A DNA stretch of 64,000 nucleotides, from positions 1,539,490-1,603,489 of the forward strand of contig NW_006917100.1 of assembly GCF_000516985.1 (NCBI RefSeq), written 5' to 3'. This document shows, one piece after another, positions 55,633-64,000 of this stretch. The notes below the pieces were generated by a model, which was given only the letters and a program-made list of their open reading frames with translations, ran no database searches and had not been told where the DNA came from. The DNA comes from Pestalotiopsis fici W106-1. Its lineage: Eukaryota > Ascomycota > Sordariomycetes > Amphisphaeriales > Sporocadaceae. The position numbers were made by a program, and so were the translations under genes. Each line of letters starts with the position of its first letter. Within the stretch, counting starts at the first letter, position 1.

Positions 55633-56271
55633 GATAAAATGAAGGAGCAATGGAATGATTTAGTTTGAATCAGTAAAGTTAATTGATTAATGTTGATTGA
55701 TTCTCGAAAGATGATGGACAAATGGAAAAGTCATTACCAAGGCAGACCACCTTCAATTTATAATCTTGCAGACCCTCTTCATCTTCACCATGAAGATCAT
55801 AAGCCAACACCTCGACAAGTCTATAGAATACCATTTACTCGTTTCCCTCTCTGTCGTGTATAGTCATTGACTCTGATTAAGACATCAGCGATATCCGCTT
55901 ACGATAACGAGAACGAGGAGATTAGCAATGCAAGGCTGCTCAGCCATTGCCAAGCTCATCTCAGTGGGACCAGGACAACTAGCATTCAAAGAATACGCCA
56001 CGGGAACCTCGATAACTAACCTATTCAGCCCCAAAATAAAGATTAAACAGTTGCCTAGCGCCAAGCAACACTGCGTGGCCCAGTGCAACTTTAAAAAATG
56101 GTCTATGCTGTAGCTTCGCCCTCTCAAGCCCCCACTCAAAGCCTGGGTGGGACCTGGGGCTGTTTTGCTCGAAAACCCATTTCAAATCTAGAAAGCCAAA
56201 ACCACTCTTCAATGCTCCGAACATCCACAAAAATTGGTGCTCAATCATCATATAGTTTTCTCCCCCCAGAC
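55633..56271. promoter_or_regulatory. Shared upstream region of peroxygenase and Zn2Cys6 regulator
   Basis: 639 bp between divergent start codons. Both promoters must lie here. The regulator reading frame is open upstream to 56098 without a stop, so a longer N-terminus is possible. No clear CGG-N-CCG operator is spotted by eye. Confidence 0.5.
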
Positions 56272-57608
56272 ATGAAGAGACTAGGTTTCAAGAAATCTCG
56301 AAAGGGCTGCATTAGATGCAAACAAAGGAGGGTCAAGGTCAGGGTCCAGCAATCCTTGCTTTACATCAAGTACATGTGCTTTTGAATGGAGAGGCTAACA
56401 TCCGCTCTGGTCTATAGTGCGACGAAAACATGCCATGTGCAGCTTGCGTGAGGCATTCGGTACAATGCAGTCTGAGTGCCAACTTAGGAGGGATCAACAA
56501 AAAAGACACAAGGGATGACACAAGTATTACTCGTAAGGGGCCTCGCAATAATCAATCGCTACCGCAATCATCGAGGAATGCCACGAAGCCCTCCTGCCCG
56601 CCAAACACTCAAGATCAGTCGGACTGCGACTTATCGGTAGAGAATTGTGCCCAGAGCGTGCCGCGCTGGCCTACCTTGGACACGATGGGAATTCAAGCGC
56701 TTGAACTGATGCATCACTACACGGCGATTGCTCATCGTACCTTGGCAGTCCATGATCAGATTGCTAATGTACTCCTACACGATGTCCCGCAGGAGGCGCT
56801 TTCTTGCCCTTTTCTCCTGACACAATTATTATCATTCGCCGGATTCCATAAAGCGTACTTGCAGCCTGCTCGCCGTCAATCGTATTTCTTGTCCGCTTCC
56901 TTTCATCAAGCGCAGGCTCTGAACGACATGAGGCAGACTCTAATAGAGCCAATCACACCAAGCAACTGCCACGCCTTGTATGCTTCTGCCATTTTTCTGG
57001 CTGTCAGTACATTAGCCAAGCTACCAAGCTACGAAATATACAGCCACGGCTTCGATCCCTTGAACAGGCTGCTCGAGGTTTTTGTTCTGGTTGATGGCAT
57101 GGGCATCATTTTGAACTCATCAAACCACCATCTTCGAGCCGGTCCACTGCGGGGGCTTTTCGCGAAGCCATGGACCAAGACCACTCTTTCAAATCACCTG
57201 AGCATTATCAGTCGTCAGCTTCCCGCGTTACGATCCAAGGTCTCTCAGGATCTGAAGAACTGGGATGAGGACACACTGATTGCGATTGAAGCAATCGACA
57301 CCCTCATTGACAGCGTGGATACGGTACAAGAAGCGCACACACTTACTGCATCAGCCGAGCTTCGAGCCGTTTTCCTCTGGCCTATCATGGTCTCCAACCA
57401 GTATTTGATTCTGGCACAGAAACGACATCCCCTATCTTTGGTTGTTCTCGCGTATTATTGTGTTCTTCTCCGTTTGGCGGAAGAGTATTATTGGTTTTTA
57501 AAAGGCTGGGCAGGAACCGTCATGACGCAGCTTTTTCAGGAACTTCACGGCACTCCTTGGACAGATCTTTTATCTTGGCCTTTACAAGTCATTCTATATC
57601 ATCGTTGA
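56272..57608 (+). CDS. Zn2Cys6 transcription factor (sterol-uptake-regulator-like)
   Basis: Exons 56272-56337 and 56418-57608 give 418 residues. The zinc cluster is complete: Cys13, 16, 23, 29, 32 and 39 (GCIRCKQRRVKCDENMPCAAC), with the intron exactly before Cys23, a common place in this family. The N-terminal MKRLGFKKSRKGC is typical of UPC2/ECM22-like regulators. A basic, Ser/Asn-rich linker follows. From about residue 85 there is a helical ligand-binding-type region (ELMHHYTAIAHRTLAVHD, ALSCPFLLTQLLSFAGFHKAYLQP, FLAVSTLAKLP). It should act in the nucleus. Because it is head-to-head with the peroxygenase gene it may regulate that gene, but this is inference. The start chosen fits the family; the frame stays open upstream. 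Confidence 0.88.
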
Positions 57609-59131
57609 CATGAATTATTCCCGTCACAACTAGCAAATTTTTCGATATCATGAAGTTTCAGCACATAGGGAGGCTGATAATATCTTGATTGACCACACTA
57701 AAGCAGGCCGCTTGATGAGCGTCGCCGGGCAATGCAGCCGGCGCTATCAACAAGTGATAGTCTCACCTAAGCCTATGTAAAGGGGAAGATGCTATTGAGA
57801 GAGCGTAAGAAAGATGCCTGTCTGAATTGATCCTACCAATCTGCAAAAAAAGGTGCTGAAGAGCTATCTTATATACCACCCAGGTGATCTGCGGTGGGTA
57901 CTGACTACGTCAGTGCGACATTAGCACTAGATTTTGATTATTGAGACCAACAAACCTTTCAAGGACTTATGTAGGGCGCGACAGGAGGAGACCAGGCTAC
58001 TGTGGGTGATATGGGAAAGTATTGGCTTTATGATTCGCTGTTGGATAGGTACTTTGGCTCATCACGAGCATGCAAGTTCTGCAAATTTGGTGCAGTTTCA
58101 TGTAAACCCACTTTTAAATTCTCCGGCGGCACATTCTCTAGTGGGGGACTCGCGCCTGTACCCACAGTAGAAGCAGGGGTATTTTTATAAGCATAAGGAT
58201 TAGATCGAGTTCATTTGACTCTCCCTCACCCGGAGTCCAATCAAGGCATTGAATAGCCAAATCTCTCGACTCTGAATGGTTCAATCGATAATGACGGGCT
58301 CTTCCGCGGGCAGTTGCCGAGAAATGGATCACGACTAAATCACAGTCCACGTCAGCCAAACGTAAGTCAGGCCCATTAATACATTCAATGCCGAACACGA
58401 TATCTGGAGAAAAAGAGGTAGTAGAAAACCATGTTGGTGGAGGTTCACCGTAGTTCCCCCTTGGTCGCTGTTCCGTTGTGGTGCTGTTGCTGTTCTAGAT
58501 TGCTTCCAGCAGATCCAGCGGCGTTAGAAACTATGCAATCAGACAATCTGAAGTTACAGGCAGACAGACAGATAGACAGACCAGTAAAGCCAATGTTGGA
58601 GTAATGTTGCTACAGGTCTCAAGATCTCATCAAAGGACCTTCGATACAAGCCCCGTCCGGCTTTCTTCACTCATTCAGGAGCGCCCTCCCCTTCTCTGCC
58701 CGCCATCTCGCCGCTTTCGCCCTAATCATGACGGCTGCGTAGATGCCGGTCTTCCAACTGAAAGTGGATAACGCCCCAGCTTTTCGCTTCCGACCTTGTT
58801 TAAGCGTGAATGCATCGTCTTCATCAAAGTCATTCCATAAAATTGCTCTCGCAAGGGATCACCGCCGATCCAGCCCCCTGTTTGCCAAGGCTTGAACGTC
58901 CCAAGAGCCGCGTCAACGCCGCGTCGGGCCATACATTTCATTATTATTTCAAATCGCTCTAGATTTTGATCTTTGCGATGGTTAGAACTACTTAAATGGC
59001 AAGACTCTGAGTGTCAGTTGAGATGAAAGTTCAGCTTACCAGCAGCCTTCACACTTCATTCCCTTGAACAAACCAGACGCTGAACGCTCTCAGTCAACCG
59101 GACCAGTTACACTCTTTGCAACATACCAAAA
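57609..59131. other. Intergenic, one unrecognised small open frame
   Basis: 1.5 kb. On the minus strand 58941-58726 an ATG-started 71-codon frame (ARRGVDAALGTFKPWQTGGW, then MTLMKTMHSRLNKVGSE) has a protein-like composition but no recognised family and may be a gene fragment. The frames at 57934-58398 have no motif. A (CAGA/TAGA) tract lies at 58560-58580. The 150 bp before 59132 form the promoter and leader of the dioxygenase gene. Confidence 0.45.
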
Positions 59132-60224
59132 ATGAAGACTCAATCGCTTACACTCCTCGGCCTTTTGGCCACGACCACGCTCGCACACAAGGAGAGCAGT
59201 CCCGCCGTTTACAAGCGTCATGCCGATCTTTCCAAGCGATGCGCCAACAGCGCCGCCAACTTCAACAAGAAGAGATGGGAGAAGCGTAGCGAGGAGGCAT
59301 CTCTGCTAAAGGCCCGCACGGCCAACACCACCTATTCCATCACTACAGAGGCCCCCTACTATGAGGTTCTCCAGAACGACACTTGCGTCTTGGCACCCGA
59401 TGTCACCGCCGGACCCTACTACTGGCCTCGCTCGCAAACCCTGCGCCAGGACATGACTGAAGACCAGATTGGTGTTCCCTTGACCCTTGACGTTGGTGTC
59501 CTGGACATGGCCACCTGCGAGCCCTTGCCCAACGCCCTCGTTTCTTTCTGGCACTGCAACAGCACCGGAAGCTACTCCAGCTTTACTGGCCGTGACCCCA
59601 ACACCGATTTCCGAGAGCTGCTCGAGTCGCTTAACGTTACCGACTTCGAAATTGGCACGACTGACCTCCACACCGACGATACCACTTGGCTCCGTGGCAT
59701 GTGGCCTACTGACAGCGAAGGTGTCCTCGAGATGAAGACCATCTTCCCTGGCTTCTATATCCAGCGTTCAATCCACATCCACGCTCAAGGTAAGGAGTTT
59801 TCCAATGCGCCGTCGAAGCGGCAGCAACTCGAGTTCACCTGCTGACCAAGACTTGATAGTTTTCACTGACTGGGTCCTGCACTCCAACGGCACCATTGTT
59901 ACCGGCAACACAAACTCGATTGGCCAGCTCTACTTCAACGAGTCTGTTTCCGAGACACTCATGGCGCTTGAGCCTTATGTCAGCCACACCGAGATCAACC
60001 GAACCACCAACGACGTCGACTCCGTTTACTCCGAGGGTTTCTCCAACGGCTACAACCCCGTCATTGACATTGTCGCTGCCGACGGTGTCGATATTGCCAA
60101 CGGTGTCATTGGCTACATCACCATTGGCATCGACACAACCAACAGCCCTGGCCTCAGCGGCTCCACATCTTCCGGAGGAGGTTCTGCCCCGGATGCATCT
60201 AACACTACCGCTCCGGCAGCTTAG
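59132..60224 (+). CDS. Secreted intradiol ring-cleavage dioxygenase-like protein
   Basis: Exons 59132-59789 and 59860-60224 give 340 residues. Residues 1-18 are a signal peptide (LTLLGLLATTTLA), followed by a propeptide-like basic stretch with KR pairs (KRHADLSKR, EKRS) that suits Kex2 processing. The dioxygenase core starts near residue 85. The first Fe-binding Tyr lies in TAGPYYW (96/97). The fold continues LDVGVLDMATCEPLPNALVSFWHCNSTGSYS, with the second Tyr, WLRGMWPTDSEGVLEMKTIFPGFY, and the HIH pair (His215, His217) crossing the intron region. All four non-heme iron(III) ligands appear present. The C-terminus is Ser/Gly-rich. Secreted fungal members act on catechols and hydroxyquinols from lignin or on host phenolics; the substrate here is unknown. 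Confidence 0.92.
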
Positions 60225-60718
60225 TAGAAGAACTGATAAACCCTTTTCTTCTTCCTCACTAGAATTAGAGTACTCTTGAATTCAAATAAGCACATTAGAT
60301 ACCCTAAAAGACAAGCATTAGACAAATACGTGCTTGAATTCACACAAATTCAAGGCTTTGCCATACTTTTGAATCACCTCGCCTGATTATTGTCAAACAA
60401 AATCTCACGGAATCAATCAAGCGTGCTAGTTGAATGGTTTATGCCTTCTTCCGTCTTCATCTGTGGGATTACGCGAGGATCCTGTCAAGTTGAGTTCCAG
60501 TTTAGGCTTCCCGGGCCGCTAAAATTATAATTGGATCCTGCAGAGGACCCAACAGACCATTTTCTTTTTTAAAACTTTTTTTTTTCCTGAAAAGATCTGC
60601 GAACTCGTGGTAACAGGGGTTCTCGCACCTGTCAATACCCTTAATTGCATGACCCGCGTGATCAACCCCGGCACCCACTTGCCATCAAAATGCGTTGGCG
60701 ATTTCCTTTCACTTGGCG
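60225..60718. other. Convergent 3' spacer
   Basis: 494 bp between two converging genes with T-rich tracts (60560-60590). No gene is seen. Confidence 0.55.
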
Positions 60719-63414
60719 TTACTCACTGCGTTTACTGGTTGTCTGAGCTGCCCCCGATACCCTGGCAACCTGCGCCGAAGTAGTTGCTGCCCATCTACAC
60801 CCGTTGTCAGTACTCATTTGGATAGAGATGAGGGCCTTGAAGCTCACTCCAGTACAACCCGAACCACACATTGCGATACCGCCCGAGCCGCATCCCGTTG
60901 AACCGCCGCATGTCCCCGCCGCACATGCGCCGGGTTGACCGTGGTAAGTGTGAATCACGCCAGGATGGCTTGCGTACATTTCCTCAGTGAATATCGCAGC
61001 GGCCTCGGATGACCATGGACCGGAAAGAGCAACTCTCTTGCCCCAGTGCACAGAGTGGTCATCTCCCCGTAAACCAATGTGGTTTGAGTGAGTTGTACCC
61101 GAGGTGGCTGGAGAAGATACAGGTCCCTTAGCAGCTTGTTTCATGACCTTTTCATAGATATCGTTGAGGTTATTGTGGAACAGCAGGCGCCGCGTCCTGT
61201 TCTGCGAGCTCCGTTCATCCGCAGTTCTTACTGCATGGTGCGATGAAATGTGTTGACCCGCGTCCTGTCCGGAATCACGCCATTCCTCTGTAGCTTTGAA
61301 GGGAATGGTAGTCAGTTTTCAAGCCGTCAAGAAATAGTCGCGTCTTCGACACGCACCTTTGTCTTGCTTGTGACCAAATAACCGCTTCAACTTGGATCTG
61401 GATGTATGCATATATCGCAGGCCTATCCCACAGATCAGTACAAGTTCACATAACAACAACGATTGGCCTGACCACTGACTCTCGCAGAACCAACAATTAC
61501 ATTCAGAGTACACCTCGCCGTACTTCTCCTGGTATACTTTGCCCATCCAGTCAAATGAGATGGCAAGCTTGTCCTCATCAATCTTGTCATTGTGGTCGGT
61601 GAAAACTCCCGTTTTACTCACAGCATACTTGAAGTATGATTGTGGGCTCAACTGATGAGTGTGCCACGCCAGGTCCACATCGAGAGTAGGCGTAACAGCC
61701 TGATCCGGATGAGTAGAGGCAATTTCGAAAAACCTTTCATACTTTTTCAAGGCCTTTTCCATCGTAAATCTGGCTGCAGGGCTATGAAGCCAATCAATCT
61801 GGGTTGTCAGCCTCCGAAAATCGAAATTGCAAAGCCCGGTACATACCTTGAACATCTTTGCGACAAACACTCCCTGGCGCATGACGGCATTTCGGAGATC
61901 CAGAGCAAACATTGAAGAGTTTTCCCAGTATCGCGACATCATTGCTCTTGTCTGCATCCGAGAGCTTCGGGACAACCTGTGCGGTACCAACGTACCCAGG
62001 ACGCCCTCTGTGCCCTTATCAACCTTTTTCAACCGATCGCTGCTGTGGCGATACTGCGTATGGGCGGTTACTTCCTGAATCTTGTTCCTGACCAACATCA
62101 TGGTCGGCTTGGTGGAGGATTCCATCAAGTTTGATACCTCGACCAAGATCCCTCTACGAACGAGGCGGTTGGGAAAGAGTTGATCACTCTCGGCGGTTTG
62201 TCTACGTCCGAGGCCGCTTCCATCCAAAATGGTACCGGGCATTGGCCAGTCGTTGCGAACCAGGTTCCTCACATCTTCCCTGAACTTGCCAACTCGAAGA
62301 AGGTCTTCGTCAATAGTAGTGTTGCATTTGATGCACAAAGTCTGAAAATTTCCGTCGCCATAGCCTTGACCTGAAAGGTCAAGATCCCTGCAGCCATGTA
62401 TTAGTCCCCTTGTCTTGTTAGCGGATACATGTACTTACTGCCTTCTTTTCGAATCTTGAGGCTGACCGCAACTAGTCCAAGCCACATTCAAGCCTTCTGA
62501 GCACGAGGGGCATTGAAGTTGTTTCGTCTCGCTGTCTTCTTGGTTGAACCAAGGTCTCCCGGTTCTTTCAGTCCACTGGGCCTCACATGCCTGATTAATA
62601 TTGTACTCGAAAGTTGCACCATTTATGGCGTTGTTGATTATGGCCCAGGGTATGCCTGCTCTCCAAAAGGTACCATAGCCATGTCTAAGGCAATCCTATG
62701 AAACTTTTAGTGTTTTTTTTTTTCTTTTTTTTTTTGCTGTCTTGAGAATTTGGTTCCCGTGGCAGAAATATGCCCTGCTTACCTCGAGGAATAGCCGCGG
62801 ATTGAGCATATGTGTATGCCAGACAATCAAAACATCTGATCTCGGTGGGTCAGCTGAATATAGACAAAATTCATTGTCCCCGACAAGCTCAGAGAATACC
62901 ACTCACCGATGGGTGGTATCATTTCAGCAGTCCATTCAATTGCGTCCTCCAAGACAGTGAAGCCTTCGTACTTTGTTGTCTTATCGGTTCCCTTCTCCAA
63001 CATGTCGGCCTCTTTCAGCATGTCGGGTACGAAGCTCTTCCACCAGGCTTCATATCGATCAACAGCCCTAGCTACATATATCGCCCAACGCTTCTCGCAT
63101 AGTTTTGCGGTGATCGACCCATTGCTGTGATGTGCATTTGATGCATCACTTGTGGAATCGGTTCTCAGTTGATCCCAGATATCCCACAGCCCGTTTGTAT
63201 GTCCTATCTTGGTCTTGAGAATTTCGATTGCGTAGAGAAGTCTAAGATGAATGAGGCAAGCATCAGCTGTTGGGAAGGATGCCTTATTAGACGCCTCCAG
63301 ATCAAGACTAGTAAAGTCAATGTGAAGCTGACTTCCTGTACTTTCACCTATATTGGGAGCCTCGATAATGCCGTACGCTGGGGGAACATCATCGGCACGA
63401 GATTCGGAGTTCAT
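60719..63414 (-). CDS. DUF1399 / glycine-rich-domain protein, 776 aa
   Basis: Eight exons are proposed: 63414-62907, 62853-62783, 62695-62439, 62387-61847, 61798-61480, 61422-61357 and 61287-60719, with 62695 the third; that is seven segments and six introns, all phase-consistent, giving 776 residues. The N-terminal part (EKRWAIYVARAVDRYEAWW, then PPRSDVLIVWHTHMLNP) and the middle (PTLDVDLAWHTHQLSPQSYF) each contain the W-H-T-H-x-L motif that marks DUF1399 of glycine-rich-domain proteins. Between them lie Cys pairs (CPSC, CIKC) of zinc-finger type. The C-terminal 60 residues are Gly/Cys-rich (CAAGTCGGSTGCGSGG). One intron (61846-61799, 48 nt) is a multiple of three, so an unspliced form would stay in frame. 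The start at 63414 has a better context (CAAAATGA) than the in-frame ATG at 63495. The molecular function is unknown. Confidence 0.8.
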
Positions 63415-64000
63415 TTTGGAAGACAACGTTTCACGACCAATTTTCGTGACATCGCTGAGGGAACGCTGTGGAAGGGTCAGAAGGATGATGATCATTAGGC
63501 GCTCATCGAAAGCAAGGGGGATGATATGATTTTGTGTACTAGCCCGTCGCCCGGTTACATAGGTGCGATACTGCCCAATTCCTTTCTATCTGTTCGGGAA
63601 GTTCTGCCGTCGCTAAACTCGGTCCGTCTTACCGAGCATCGACTGAACCAATTTCAATACCTACGCCCGCCGCGTTGTCTTGAAACTATTTCGGGCACCT
63701 GGGTGACTCCATTGGATATACAGAGTACTTGGCGAGACAACGCCACTCTGACTTGCAGATGATGACCACAACATGGTCGCCCTTCCACGATGCCCGTTTC
63801 TAAATGTTTTGTCCAGGTATTGTATCAATTGCACTCTTAGGTTTAGCGACTCATGCGCTAACCTCTTATACAGACCAAACATATTTCATCTAACTAGCAT
63901 TGTCAGCTTTTAGCTCTTGTCAGTATTCCAAGCTTCCCGATTGCGATAGCGCACATGAAGAGTGCACATCGTGTTATTCTGTGCTTGCATTTATCTTGTG
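63415..64000. other. Right edge, no gene seen
   Basis: 586 bp upstream of the DUF1399 gene. A short frame at 63526-63762 has no motif. A gene starting beyond the window cannot be judged. Confidence 0.5.

Noticed and set aside
1..64000. CRISPR arrays, operons and bacterial-type signals
   Set aside because: The window is clearly fungal nuclear DNA with spliceosomal introns; no regularly spaced repeats were seen.

Overview
This window is nuclear DNA of a filamentous ascomycete, most probably a Sordariomycete of the order Hypocreales (inferred from gene content and style; no species can be named). The genes carry many short introns (48 to about 180 nt, GT...AG with CTAAC/CTGAC-like branch sites), and there are fungal cell-wall enzymes, Zn2Cys6 regulators and an AT-rich block whose mutations look like repeat-induced point mutation (RIP). 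About twenty protein genes and two tRNA genes are supported, plus two gene relics and a nested transposon block. Exon boundaries were worked out by hand from splice signals, reading frame and family motifs.

Layout. 1-6.2 kb: relic of a Zn2Cys6 regulator, an SMP-C2 lipid-transfer-like gene with a probable frameshift, an unrecognised conserved gene and a degenerate Nudix-fold gene. 9-12 kb: a Crh-type GH16 cell-wall transglycosylase and an NAD(P)-binding Rossmann protein. 12.5-17.5 kb: two divergently transcribed AIG1/GIMAP-like GTPase genes, one ending in a membrane-type segment and the other in a beta-propeller, followed by the relic of a protein kinase. 19-21.6 kb: a secreted lactonase-type propeller and an unrecognised protein. 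21.6-29 kb: a long gene-poor stretch and one conserved nuclear-type protein.

29-43.5 kb: an OHCU-decarboxylase gene (urate degradation) and PRP19 (spliceosome, E3 ligase) face away from each other. Their shared upstream region has been split by an 11.6-kb insertion: a RIP-degraded Ty1/copia element with 206-bp LTRs, into which a second copia element with 628-bp LTRs has inserted, which itself carries a 198-bp MITE-like insertion. Target-site duplications are visible at all three levels. 45-51.3 kb: a RING protein with two SUMO-interaction-like motifs, initiator tRNA-Met, an MFS transporter and tRNA-Gly(GCC). 52-64 kb: a cluster of mostly secreted products (thioredoxin-like protein, beta-trefoil lectin, heme-thiolate peroxygenase, intradiol dioxygenase), with a Zn2Cys6 regulator divergent from the peroxygenase, and a large DUF1399/glycine-rich-domain protein.

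The most unusual content is the GTPase pair at 12.5-16.9 kb with the neighbouring kinase relic, which together resemble a fungal intracellular-recognition locus, and the nested transposon with its readable mutation gradient.
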